Shown here: positions 51,532-60,125 of the stretch, one piece after another | Layout: the number at the start of each line of letters is the position of its first letter | Numbering within the stretch: the stretch's first letter is position 1 | Assembly: GCF_026586625.1 (NCBI RefSeq) | Contig: NZ_JAODIW010000006.1 | Location: 1,029,061 to 1,093,060, forward strand | Origin: Halobium salinum | GTDB taxonomy: Archaea > Halobacteriota > Halobacteria > Halobacteriales > Haloferacaceae | DNA length: 64,000 bases | Direction of reading: 5' to 3' | The notes under the pieces: generated by a model | What the model saw: the letters and a program-made list of their open reading frames with translations, nothing else | What the model was told of the DNA's origin: nothing | Databases searched by the model: none | Made by a program: the position numbers and the translations under genes

Positions 51532-52629
51532 TCACTCCAAGGTGTTCGCCGCGGCGCGCTCGTCCAGCCTGATGCCCGTCTTCTTCAGGATGCGCGTCGA
51601 GAACAGCGTGTCCCAGTTCGACTCGCCGTCGGCCTCCGTGGCCGGTTCCTCGTCTACCGCCCAGAAGTCGGCCATCCGGTCGCGCACCTGTTCGATGCGC
51701 TCCCCGCTCTCCGCCTCGCTTCGGCCGTGGGTCATCGCGAAGAAGTTGTACGGCCAGACGCCCTCGTGGCGCGGGCGCTGATAGCAGTGGGTGACGAAGT
51801 CCAGCGAGGCGATTTCGGGACCGACCTCGGCGACGAGGTCGTCGGGGACGTCCCAGACGGTCATCCCGTTCTCCGTGTAGCCGAGCGCGTAGTGGTTGGG
51901 GACGACCCCGACGCGGCGGACCTTCCCCTCCCGCTCGAACCGTTTTATGGTCCGGACGACCCACTCGGTGTCCGTGCCGAGCGCGTCGGCCACGTCGGCG
52001 TAGGGGGTCTCCGTGACCGGGAGTCCGCCCTGAATCTCCAGGACGAGGTCGCGCTCCTCGGGGGTGAGCGAGTCGCGGCCGGAGCGCTCGACCGCGGGAC
52101 CGAGGTCAGAGAGGTTTACGTTGCCGTCGGGGATGGGACCGTCGAGGAGGAACTTCGCCTCGACGCGGAACTCCCGCTCCTTGGGGAGGTTGTACGTCTC
52201 CTCGCCCGTCTCCTCCTCGATTTCGGCGAGCACCTCGTCGACGCGGTCGGGGTCGGCGACCGAGACGACGAACCACATGTTGAGGTGCGGATGGGCGCGC
52301 TCGTAGTTGTGTGCGACCTCGCGGTGGGCGTTGACGAGTTCGGCGTGCTCGTCGAAGCGCTCGGGCGGGGCGTGGGTGGCGACGAGCGTCGCCGCGCCGC
52401 CGATTTCCTCGGCGTTGACGAGCGCGCCGAACCGCGAGAGGACGCCGCGCTCGTCGAGGTCGCGGACGCGGGCACAGAGCTCGACCGCCGACACCTCGAC
52501 GCCGCGTTCGCGCAGGGCGGCGGCGGCCGGCTCGAAGGGGCGTTCGACGACCGGGAACCCGCCCTGGAAGGCGTTGAGGACGGCGCGGTCGAGCGTGGAG
52601 AGGTCGGCGTCGACCCGTTCGCGTTGCAT
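51532..52629 (-). CDS. Sirohaem decarboxylase, fused AhbA-AhbB (Lrp/AsnC-like)
   Basis: This 365-residue protein is built from two Lrp/AsnC-like halves, about residues 1-170 and 178-365, each with a winged helix (VERPFEPAAAALRERGVEV; VTETPYADVADALGTDTEWV) and an ASNC-type domain. The match is to AhbA and AhbB, which remove two carboxyl groups from sirohaem on the alternative haem pathway. Here both subunits are in one chain. Nearby hemA and the precorrin-2 dehydrogenase support this over a transcription factor. A CTTATCCCG box about 26 nt upstream sets the start at MQRERVDADL. Confidence 0.85.
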   Translation of the reverse strand: MQRERVDADLSTLDRAVLNAFQGGFPVVERPFEPAAAALRERGVEVSAVELCARVRDLDERGVLSRFGALVNAEEIGGAATLVATHAPPERFDEHAELVNAHREVAHNYERAHPHLNMWFVVSVADPDRVDEVLAEIEEETGEETYNLPKEREFRVEAKFLLDGPIPDGNVNLSDLGPAVERSGRDSLTPEERDLVLEIQGGLPVTETPYADVADALGTDTEWVVRTIKRFEREGKVRRVGVVPNHYALGYTENGMTVWDVPDDLVAEVGPEIASLDFVTHCYQRPRHEGVWPYNFFAMTHGRSEAESGERIEQVRDRMADFWAVDEEPATEADGESNWDTLFSTRILKKTGIRLDERAAANTLE

Positions 52630-52882
52630 ACGCGAGGCTCGGGACGGACGCGGGATAAGCGTCTCGGAGCCGCCGCTCGACGACTCGATGCGGCGTGGGG
52701 CGTCAGGTGCGTTTCCCCCGGTCCCCGCTGGACCACCCGACGACTCCCGGACTTCCCATCCCTGGTGAGAAGCACGCGAAGCGAAGCACCCCCAGTACAT
52801 AAATCTTCGTCACATACAGATTTTTCGACAAGTGTGTGGACGCCGCCCCAGGTTGCATGCCGGCCGACCGCGGGCGCGTCGT

Positions 52883-53281
52883 TCAGTCGCCGAGGACGCT
52901 CGTGACGCGGTAGCCGCGCTCTTCCACGTCGGCGACGAGGGCGTCCTGGTCGGCGTCGGCCTCGTAGTAGAACACGATGTCGAACGTCCCCTCGCGCAGC
53001 AGCTGTTGACACTCCCAGACGAACTCGTCGTCCTCCAGTGTCAGGCCGTGGAACTGGTTCGACGCGAAGTTCGTGTCGTCGTTGCCAGCGTAGATGTACG
53101 TCTCGCCCTTGCCGGCGTGCTCGGCGATGGCGTCGTTGAGCTCGACGGTGAGTTCGTGCATCTCGAGGTCCTCGTCGCTCCCGAGGTCGGTGTGGACGAT
53201 GAGCCCGTTGAGCTGGATGTCGCCGGGTTCGAGCAGCGCCTTCGTCCGGCGGTAGAGGTCGTCGTCGAGCGTGTCGCTCAT
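52883..53281 (-). CDS. DUF5778-like haloarchaeal protein
   Basis: This 132-residue acidic protein starts MSDTLDDDLYRRTKALLEPG. Its alternating strands and helices include LNGLIVHTDLG, TYIYAGNDDTNFASNQFHG, DIVFYYEADAD and a C-terminal RGYRVTSVLGD. The pattern matches a Halobacteria-restricted family without a known role (DUF5778, to my recollection). The 250 nt behind the gene contain AT-rich motifs (ACATAAATC near 52795) but no gene. Confidence 0.62.
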   Translation of the reverse strand: MSDTLDDDLYRRTKALLEPGDIQLNGLIVHTDLGSDEDLEMHELTVELNDAIAEHAGKGETYIYAGNDDTNFASNQFHGLTLEDDEFVWECQQLLREGTFDIVFYYEADADQDALVADVEERGYRVTSVLGD

Positions 53282-53449
53282 GGCCTACGGTGGCCGCCGG
53301 TCGGTAATACGGGTGGCGGTTCGTCGGCGGGGGTCGCGCCGCAGCCGTCGACGTCCGGTCACCTCCGAGGCCCCTCCGACGACGGCCCGCGTCGGCCAGC
53401 CGTCGTCCGTTGCACAAGACACATCAACCCCGACGGCGACGGTGCGGGT

Positions 53450-54379
53450 ATGTTGCGTCGGGCGCGGTCGGGGTTCGTCAGGGCCTACGAGCGACTGCTC
53501 CACCGGGAGGGGGAGGTGGGCGAGGGTCCGAGTCACGTCGCCATCATCCAGGACGGCAACCGCCGCTACGCCCGCAGTCAGGGGGACGACGCGCCGGAGG
53601 GCCACCGCGCCGGCGCCCGGACCACCGAGCAGGTCTCCGAGTGGTGCAAGGAGCTCGGCGTCGAGGAGCTCACCCTCTACACCTTCTCGACGGAGAACTT
53701 CGAGCGCCCGCCCGAGGAGCGCGAACCGCTCTTCGACCTCATCGAGGACAAGCTGTACGAGTTCGCGGACGCCGAGCGCGTCCACGACGGGAACATCCGC
53801 ATCCGCGCCATCGGCGACATCGAACGGCTCCCCGAGCGCGTCCGCGAGGCCGTCGACTACGCCGAGGCGCGGACGGCCGACTACGACGAACTCACGCTGA
53901 ACGTCGCGCTCGCCTACGGCGGCCGGAACGAACTGCTCCGGGCCGCCCGCGACGTGGCGACCGCCGTGAAGGAGGAGGGGCTCGACCCCGAGGAGGTCAC
54001 GGCAGAAGAGGTCGAACGCCGGCTCTACCGCGGGAGCGTCCGCGACGTCGACCTCATCATCCGTACCGGCGGCGACGAGCGTACCTCCAACTTCCTCCCG
54101 TGGCACGCGAACGGGAACGAGGCCGCCGTCTACTTCTGTGCGCCCTACTGGCCGGAGTTCTCGAAGGTCGACCTCCTGCGGGGCATCCGCACCTACCAGT
54201 CGCGGGAAGCGTCGTGGCAGCGCACCCGCACCGAACGGGCCGTCGCGCTGGTCCGGGCCATCGCGGGCGTCGAACTGGAGGAGGCGAGCACCGTCGCCGC
54301 GCGGCTCCGCGAACAGCTCCCCAGCGGCGGGGCGAAGCAGGTGTCCGCCGAGTTGGAACGGCAGGACGCGACGGAGTAG
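53450..54379 (+). CDS. uppS: cis-Prenyltransferase (UppS family), catalytic type
   Basis: This 309-residue protein has all catalytic motifs. The pyrophosphate-binding D35-G-N-R38 lies in AIIQDGNRRYAR. LTLYTFSTENFERP, LNVALAYGGRNEL and R205-T-G-G-D-E-R-T-S-N-F215 follow. The enzyme extends an allylic diphosphate with isopentenyl diphosphate in cis to make polyprenyl diphosphate, the precursor of the lipid carrier (dolichol type in archaea) for glycosylation. The C-terminus lacks the RRFG-like end seen in many homologues; a paralogue that has it lies downstream. Confidence 0.93.
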   Translation: MLRRARSGFVRAYERLLHREGEVGEGPSHVAIIQDGNRRYARSQGDDAPEGHRAGARTTEQVSEWCKELGVEELTLYTFSTENFERPPEEREPLFDLIEDKLYEFADAERVHDGNIRIRAIGDIERLPERVREAVDYAEARTADYDELTLNVALAYGGRNELLRAARDVATAVKEEGLDPEEVTAEEVERRLYRGSVRDVDLIIRTGGDERTSNFLPWHANGNEAAVYFCAPYWPEFSKVDLLRGIRTYQSREASWQRTRTERAVALVRAIAGVELEEASTVAARLREQLPSGGAKQVSAELERQDATE

Positions 54380-54449
54380 CCGGCGGCTGGCGGGCGTCGA
54401 CGAGGCGTCGAGTAGTCCCGAGTTCGAGGGACAGGAACGAACCGGCCGT

Positions 54450-54581
54450 TCAGCGGCCGTGCTGTGCGTGGCCGCACTGGCCGCACTGGTACATCGAGTG
54501 GGCGCTCCCCTCGCCGACGGGGTTCCAGTCGCTCTCGGCGCCGATCCAGTCGCTGACGTGTCCGCACTGGGTACATTGCAT
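54450..54581 (-). CDS. 43-residue double-CxxC zinc protein
   Basis: A short frame starts MQCTQCGHVSDW and ends with YQCGQCGHAQHGR. Two CxxC pairs 27 residues apart form a single zinc ribbon, with two Asp-Trp motifs between them. Codon use is typical. Such micro-ribbons are easily missed in annotation. It lies convergent to uppS; no clear promoter box was found upstream, so expression is unproven. Confidence 0.6.
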   Translation of the reverse strand: MQCTQCGHVSDWIGAESDWNPVGEGSAHSMYQCGQCGHAQHGR

Positions 54582-54807
54582 GGGAATCACCGTAGTGAGT
54601 GTGCCGTGTTACCGACCAACGCGTCGTATGGGTGCACCTGTCATAAACTCCCGGGAGAGTTGGTCACTGTTTCACACGGTTCGGTACGGAGACGAGGTCG
54701 GTCGGGCGAGCCGAGACGGGGGTCGGTGTCTCGGCCGAGCCTGGGAAGCACGGCTCGCCACGTTTCGGCCTACCGCCCGAACCACCGGTGAGCTGTGCTC
54801 ACCGAGT

Positions 54808-54898
54808 TTCGGGCGTCTCGCTACGCTCAACGCCCGAACCGCCGTCGCTCACCTCGTTCGCGACGAGGCTCGGACGCCTCACTTCGTTCAGCGTCCGA
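54808..54898. repeat. Two tandem hairpin units between the uppS paralogues
   Basis: Unit 1 has TTCGGGCGT (54808-54816) and ACGCCCGAA (54830-54838). Unit 2 has TCGGACGC (54870-54877) and GCGTCCGA (54891-54898). Their loops are alike (CTCGCTACGCTCA, CTCACTTCGTTCA), and both are followed by ACCGCCG. CCTCGT/ACGAGG lies between. Unit 2 overlaps the end of the second cis-prenyltransferase gene. The remaining bases between 54582 and 54807 contain no gene I can support. Confidence 0.6.
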
Positions 54899-55496
54899 AC
54901 CGCCGCAAGCGGTTCTGGTAGTCGAGCACCGCCCGGAGGTAGTCGCGTTTGCGGAAGTCCCGCCAGTTCACGTCGGTGAAGTACAGTTCCGAGTAGACCG
55001 ACTGCCATATCATGAAGTCGGAGAGGCGTTCGGCGCCGGTCTTGATGACGAGGTCCGGCTCCTCGGGGAAGACGAGTCGGGACTCTACGTCCGTCTCGTC
55101 GATTTCCTCGGGGTCGACCTCGCCGGCGGCGACCTCCTGGGCGACCCCCCGGACGGCCTCCGCGAACTCGCGCTTGCCGCCGAGGCCGATGCTCACCTGG
55201 ATGGGCGCGTCGGCGCGTTCGGTGTCGCCCGGGCTCCGGACGGCGACGGACCGCGGGGCGTCGACCTCCCGGAGTTCGCGTTCGAGCGTCGGGACGACGG
55301 CCTCGTCGAGCACCGAGACGGAGATGGTGACGCGGTCGGCGCCGTACTCGAACGCCCAGTCGAGAAACTCCGCGAGGGTGTCGTAGGCGCCGTTCTCCAG
55401 CAGGTCACGCTCCGTGATGACGACGGCGACGTGAGCCGGGGGCGGCGCGTCGTGTCGGCGGTGGCGGACGGCGAGGTAGGCGTCGTACAGTCCCAC
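54888..55496 (-). CDS. cis-Prenyltransferase paralogue lacking the catalytic DGNR motif
   Basis: This 202-residue UppS homologue has the segment AVVITERDLLEN where the catalytic DGNRR would be. RTGG...RxSNF has become KTGAERLSDF (152-161). The C-terminal part is well kept: WQSVYSELYFTDVNWRDF, then YQNRLRRFGR. It thus resembles the non-catalytic NgBR/Nus1 partner of eukaryotic heteromeric cis-prenyltransferases. The GTG start is supported by a CGTTTAGGCG box about 28 nt upstream. The final codons lie inside a hairpin repeat. Confidence 0.82.
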   Translation of the reverse strand: MGLYDAYLAVRHRRHDAPPPAHVAVVITERDLLENGAYDTLAEFLDWAFEYGADRVTISVSVLDEAVVPTLERELREVDAPRSVAVRSPGDTERADAPIQVSIGLGGKREFAEAVRGVAQEVAAGEVDPEEIDETDVESRLVFPEEPDLVIKTGAERLSDFMIWQSVYSELYFTDVNWRDFRKRDYLRAVLDYQNRLRRFGR

Positions 55497-55572
55497 GGCC
55501 GCACGTCGCGGTCGAACGCCTAAACGGCTTCGTGTCGGGAGGGTTAAGTGGCCCTCTGCGGAATCTCCGGGC

Positions 55573-56943
55573 GTGACGACCCCACTCCGTCGTGCCGGCG
55601 GGTTCGCCGCCGTGGGGACGCTCTCGCTCGCCGCGGCGCCGCTCGGCGTCGGAATCGCCGTCGCGTTCGGCGCCGTCGCCGCGGTCGCGTTCCTCGTCGA
55701 CGACGGACCCCTGTTCGAACTGTTCGCCCGCGTCGGCGACCGCGAGGACGGCCGGCTCAACGGCCTCCTCGGGTTCTCGCTGGCGGCGGCCGGGCTGTCG
55801 CTGTTCGCGACGGCTCCGCAGTTCTCCCGGGAGACTGGGGCACCGCTCCCCGTCTACGCCTTCGTCGCGGGCGTGCTCGTTCTCGGCTACGGGAACCTCG
55901 GCGAGCGACTGGTCCAGACGGTCCGCGACGACCCCTTCCTCTCTGCCGCCGGCTTCACCGTCGTCGGCTTTCTCGCGGCGTTCCTCGGTCAGCTTGTCGT
56001 CTCGACGGTCGGCCGTGTCGCCGGCATCGACGCCGGGGCCGGAGCCGGTCCCGTCGTCACGGTGACCGTCGCCGACGCCGCCTTTCTCGCCGCCGCCGGG
56101 GCGCTGACGGCCGCGCTCCTCCGGTCGATGCTGTTCGAACGCGACGACCCGCTCGTGATGCTCTCGGTCGGGCTGCTCCTGTGGTTTCTCAGCTACCTCC
56201 CGACGAACGTGACGACGACCGGTGTCGCGGTCGCGCTCGCGGTCACCGTCGGCCTCGGCATCGTCTCCTACGTGCTCCAGACGGCCTCCATCGAGGGGAT
56301 GCTCACCGGCGTCCTCCTCAGCCTGCTGACTATCGTCCTCGGCGGCGTCGGCTGGTTCGCCGTCCTCATCACCTTCTTCGCGGTCGGCGGCCTCTCGACG
56401 AAGTTCCGCTACGACGCGAAGCTGAGCCGCGGCGTCGCCGAGGAGAACGAGGGCGCCCGCGGCACGGGCAACGTACTCGGCAACTCCGCGGTCGCCCTCG
56501 CGGCCGTCCTCGCCTACGCCGCCAGCGCCGGCCTCCCGGTCGACGCCACGCTGTTTCTCTTCGCGTTCGCCGGCTCGCTCGCGGCGGCGATGAGCGACAC
56601 CCTCTCCTCGGAGATCGGCGGCCTCTTCGACACGCCCCGACTCATCACCTCCCTCGAACGCGTGGAACCCGGCACCGACGGCGGTGTGACGTGGCAGGGC
56701 GAACTCGCGGGCGTCGCCGGCGCCGCGCTCGTCGCGCTCATCGCCTTCGCGCTGTTCGAGCGCGTCGACCTCCTCGGCGCCGGGGTCGTCCTCGTCGGCG
56801 GCGTGGTGGGGATGACCGTCGACAGCCTCCTCGGCGCGCTCGTCGAGGGCGACCGCGTCGGCAACGAGGCCGTGAACTTCCTCGCGACGCTCGCGGGCGC
56901 CGTCGCCGCCACGCTCGTCGCCCTGTTCGTGGTGGTTCCGTGA
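55573..56943 (+). CDS. DUF92 family integral membrane protein
   Basis: This 456-residue protein has about 11-12 hydrophobic helices and the DUF92 core (STKFRYDAKLSRGVAEENEGARG, then NVLGNSAVALAA and AAMSDTLSSEIG). A plant relative (VTE6) phosphorylates phytyl phosphate, so an isoprenoid-phosphate kinase role is possible. That fits its place beside two cis-prenyltransferases. The GTG start lies 28 nt behind a GGTTAAGTGG box, divergent from the paralogue. Its stop overlaps the next gene. Confidence 0.82.
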   Translation: MTTPLRRAGGFAAVGTLSLAAAPLGVGIAVAFGAVAAVAFLVDDGPLFELFARVGDREDGRLNGLLGFSLAAAGLSLFATAPQFSRETGAPLPVYAFVAGVLVLGYGNLGERLVQTVRDDPFLSAAGFTVVGFLAAFLGQLVVSTVGRVAGIDAGAGAGPVVTVTVADAAFLAAAGALTAALLRSMLFERDDPLVMLSVGLLLWFLSYLPTNVTTTGVAVALAVTVGLGIVSYVLQTASIEGMLTGVLLSLLTIVLGGVGWFAVLITFFAVGGLSTKFRYDAKLSRGVAEENEGARGTGNVLGNSAVALAAVLAYAASAGLPVDATLFLFAFAGSLAAAMSDTLSSEIGGLFDTPRLITSLERVEPGTDGGVTWQGELAGVAGAALVALIAFALFERVDLLGAGVVLVGGVVGMTVDSLLGALVEGDRVGNEAVNFLATLAGAVAATLVALFVVVP

Positions 56944-57416
56944 CGGGCGCTTCGAGAGAACCGGCCGGAGGTGCCGAGATTCGCCGGGCGACCACCGCCG
57001 ACCGCCCGACCCTCGTCGACCTCCAGCGACGCCTCCCCGAGCGCAGTCCCGAACTCCTCGACTACGGCGTCGTCGTCGGCGACGTGCTCGTCTCCACGGC
57101 GGGGGGACGGCCGGTCGGCTACCTCCTCCCGGCCCACGGCGACGGCGCCCACGTCGCCGAACTCGTCGTCGGCGAGAACCACCGCCGGGAGGGGCGCGCC
57201 ACGGCGCTGCTCGACGCGCTGTTCGACTCCCTCCCGCCGGGCGACGAGGTGACCATCGCCGTCGCTCCGGACAACGACGCCGCGCTGGCGCTGTACGAGG
57301 GGTACGGCTTCGAGGTCGTCGAGGAGCGCGAGGGGTACTTCGCAGGCGGGCCGGCGTTGGTGTTGTCGCGGTCGGTGTCGCGGGAGCGGGAAGCCGAGAC
57401 GACGGACGGCCGGTGA
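56940..57416 (+). CDS. GNAT family N-acetyltransferase
   Basis: This 158-residue protein starts at a GTG inside the GTGA overlap with the DUF92 gene. The acetyl-CoA motif is present as HVAELVVGENHRREGRATALLDALF (V-x-x-x-x-RxxGxA/G form). The C-terminal signature is VAPDNDAALALYEGYGFEVVEE, as in RimI-type enzymes. The substrate is unknown. Coupling to the DUF92 gene may be incidental. Confidence 0.88.
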   Translation: MTGASREPAGGAEIRRATTADRPTLVDLQRRLPERSPELLDYGVVVGDVLVSTAGGRPVGYLLPAHGDGAHVAELVVGENHRREGRATALLDALFDSLPPGDEVTIAVAPDNDAALALYEGYGFEVVEEREGYFAGGPALVLSRSVSREREAETTDGR

Positions 57417-57451
57417 GCGGTTCGCGCCCGAGCGTCTGACCCCGCTTCGAC

Positions 57452-58110
57452 TCAGGCAGGTCGGCTCACGTCCGTGACCGCGAGCGTGTCGCCGACCGTC
57501 AGTTCCAGTTCGTCCCCGTCGTACCCGAACGTGATGCGAACCCGCGGCGGGTCGGTCGAGACGAGTTCCTCCTCGACCGCCGCGTCGGTCTTCAGCGCGA
57601 TGCGCGGGTGGGTTCGCCGACGCCGGCGGGGCTGTGTGTCAGCAGGACGTCGCGGTCGTAGAAGAACGCGACCACCGCCGGGTGGAGCAGGCAGGCACCC
57701 CAGGGCGAACACTCGCGATGCTGCTTGCAGACGGGGCACGTGAACTGTGCCATGGCGCGTTTCCGGCGCTCACAGGTCGGACAGACACCATCCGAGGCGT
57801 GGTCGGGACAGCAGTCGAGCCGGGCCTCGATGGGGCCCGAGCAGGTGTTACACACCCCTTCGAGGGAACACTCGAAGGCCCACTGCGCGCGGAGACGGGC
57901 CGCACGGAGCATCTCGAGGGGTTCGCGACCGGCGGCGCCACCCGGGTCGAACGTCGTCGCGATGTTCGTCCCCGGCGGGAAATCCTCCCGGTCGCCGAAG
58001 AACCCCTCACAGGCCGTACAGGAGAGGAAGAGCCAGCCGTCGCGGTACGTGAGGGTCGTTGGAGCGCCACACAGCGAGCAGTTGTCGTCGATGGGGGTCG
58101 CCTCGAAGGA
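57452..58110 (-). pseudogene. Remnant of a DUF7351-type regulator (5' truncated and frameshifted)
   Basis: The frame at 57592-58110 encodes the cysteine-rich C-terminal domain of haloarchaeal ArsR-like regulators (PIDDNCSLCGAPTTLTYRDG, then CEGFFGDREDFPPG and CPVCKQHRECSPWG). The winged-helix N-terminus is absent: sense stops at about 58110, where antisense of another gene begins. After VGEPT the frame runs to a premature stop. The expected tail (VRITFGYDGDELELTVGDTL) continues in a different frame down to 57452. One frameshift plus loss of the 5' half mark it as dead. Confidence 0.7.
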
Positions 58111-58432
58111 CCTTGGCCACGATGCCCACCTCGTGTCGCTGGCCGACACCACCGTCGACGCGGTGAACGACTGGACGAACTGGATGACGGCCGACGGGCT
58201 GGTGTCCGACGGGACCGAACCGGGGCCGTTTCTCGGCGGGGCGGAGACGGTTCTCACGCCGGACCTGCTCGACGGGGAGCCGGTCACCCAGTACGTCCAC
58301 GTCGACCTGCACCCCGGCGAGTACGCGTGGGTCGCCGAGGTGCCCGACCCGGTGGACAAGGGGCTGACAGCGGCGTTCAGCGTCTCCGCGAAGAACTCGG
58401 CCGGTGGCGGGCCGGTCTGTGCGGCCCGGTGA
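58110..58432 (+). pseudogene. Remnant of a secreted cupredoxin-like/halocyanin-type protein (5' truncated)
   Basis: The plus-strand frame from about 58110 reads LGHDAHLVSLADTTVD, then PGPFLGGAETVLTPDLLDGEP and VHVDLHPGEYAWVAEVPDP to the stop at 58432. This resembles the C-terminal half of small secreted haloarchaeal beta-sandwich proteins. The signal peptide and first strands are missing: upstream sequence is the opposite-strand regulator remnant. There is no start codon at a sensible place and no promoter. Confidence 0.6.
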
Positions 58433-58480
58433 GCGGGACTTCGCTCCCGGCGTCGACGTGTCCGGCGGACGAACGTCCCG

Positions 58481-59968
58481 TCAGTCCACTTTCAGCTGGT
58501 CGGCCGTCCGAATCCGCACGCTCACCGGCTTCTTCACGAACTCGCCGGTCGAGCGGGCGACGACGTGGGCGACGCCGCGCTGGGCGGCCACGTCGAGCAC
58601 GCGCTGAGTCAACTCGCCGTCGACGACGACGACGTGCGGGACGGGGTCTGCGTCGCGGACCGCGTCGAAGGCGTCGCCGACCGACGCCTCGTCGACCGTC
58701 CCGAGGTCGGCGTCGAGCAGCCGTACGAGCCCGGAATCGGCGTCGACGACCTGCTCGACGTGCTCGGCGAGCGTCGGGGGCCGGTCGGGGTCGTCCGGTT
58801 CGTTGCCGGCGGCCGACGCCGAGTCGACCCCGGCTTCGGTCTCGGCAGTCGTCTCGGCGTCGCCGTCACCGGACTCGTCGGCTTCCGGGGTCGATTCGCC
58901 GTTCGGTTCGTCGCCGGTCGACTCGTCACCGGCCGAGCCGCCGCCGGTGGGCTCGTCGGTCTCGGTTTCGGTCTCCGAGTCGGGGGTGGGAGTCGCGGGA
59001 GCGTCAGTCGTCTCCGGCGACTCCGTCCGAGGGTCCGTGGGTTCCTCCGGGGCGGGCGTGGCGCTCCCGTCCGTGGCCGCGACGGCCGTCGAGGGGTCGG
59101 GCGGCGTGTCGGCGGTGGCGGCCGCCGCGGTCCCCTCGTCGCTTTCGACCTCGACGCCCTCGTCGGCGACGTAGCGCTCGTACGGTACCTTCCCGCGCAG
59201 GGCCGTCATCACCTCGTGGCGGGCGAGGTCCTCGACGGAGCGACCCTCGGGGGCGAAGGCGACGTAGTCCACGTCCCCGACCTGCGCGAGTTCGCGGAGG
59301 ATGAGCTTCCCGCCGCGGTCGCCGTCGAGGAAGGCGGTGACGTTGCGCTCCTCCGACAGGGCCGCGACCGCGTCGGGGACGTTCGTCCCCTCGACGGCGA
59401 CGGCGTTCTTGATGCCGTAGCGCAGGAGGGTGAGCACGTCCGCACGCCCCTCGACGACGATGACGGCGTCGGAGCTCTCGACGTGGGGGCCGGCCGGGTA
59501 GCCGGCGTACTCGGTGATGTCCTCGACGCGGACCGACTCGCGGACCTCGTCGAGTATCTCCCGGGAGCTCATCACGCTGTCGTCGAACGCCTCGCCGAGC
59601 AGCTCCTTCGCGCGGTCGACGACCTCACGCCGTTTGGCGGCGCGCACGTCCTCGACCTCGGTGACTTCGACCCGGGCGCGGCAGGGGCCGACCCGACTGA
59701 TAGTCTCGAGGGCGGCGGCGAGGATGGCCGTCTCGACCTTGTCGAGGCTGCTGGCGATGGTGATTTCGCCGAAGGACTGGCCGTTCTCGCTGCCGATTTC
59801 GACGTCGATACGCCCGACTTTCGAGGACTGCTGGAGGTCGCGGAGGTCGAGGTCGTCCCCGAGCAACCCCTCGGTCTGCCCGAAGACGGCACCGACGACG
59901 TCGCTCCGCTCGACGACGCCGTCTGCCGTGATCGCCGCGTGAATGAGGTATTTGGATGTGTCGTCCAT
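58481..59968 (-). CDS. dnaG: DNA primase DnaG (archaeal, TOPRIM)
   Basis: This 495-residue protein has an N-terminal archaeal domain ([37 protein letters not shown]). A TOPRIM domain at about 165-250 has [17 protein letters not shown] and FLDGDRGG as its Glu and Asp motifs. A long acidic Thr/Glu/Pro linker (about 285-400) precedes the C-terminal domain. Archaeal DnaG binds the exosome and may also prime DNA synthesis. A CTTATATAAG box (60029-60038) lies about 65 nt upstream and GGAGGGG precedes the ATG, so this mRNA likely has a leader with a Shine-Dalgarno site. Confidence 0.95.
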   Translation of the reverse strand: MDDTSKYLIHAAITADGVVERSDVVGAVFGQTEGLLGDDLDLRDLQQSSKVGRIDVEIGSENGQSFGEITIASSLDKVETAILAAALETISRVGPCRARVEVTEVEDVRAAKRREVVDRAKELLGEAFDDSVMSSREILDEVRESVRVEDITEYAGYPAGPHVESSDAVIVVEGRADVLTLLRYGIKNAVAVEGTNVPDAVAALSEERNVTAFLDGDRGGKLILRELAQVGDVDYVAFAPEGRSVEDLARHEVMTALRGKVPYERYVADEGVEVESDEGTAAAATADTPPDPSTAVAATDGSATPAPEEPTDPRTESPETTDAPATPTPDSETETETDEPTGGGSAGDESTGDEPNGESTPEADESGDGDAETTAETEAGVDSASAAGNEPDDPDRPPTLAEHVEQVVDADSGLVRLLDADLGTVDEASVGDAFDAVRDADPVPHVVVVDGELTQRVLDVAAQRGVAHVVARSTGEFVKKPVSVRIRTADQLKVD

Positions 59969-60125
59969 GATGGAATCCCCTCCGTGGGGTGATGATGGTG
60001 AATCCGAGACGGGTGAAACCGCTCGTCCTTATATAAGTTGCCCCCGCCGGAAATACCTATCGTACTGGAGAACGGTTTAAGCGGGTCGTCCGGGACGGCG
60101 GGCGAAAAGGGGGGATGGACCGGAC

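Noticed and set aside
51532-52629. AsnC/Lrp transcription regulator
   Set aside because: Two linked halves and the hemA and precorrin-2 dehydrogenase neighbours fit sirohaem decarboxylase better.
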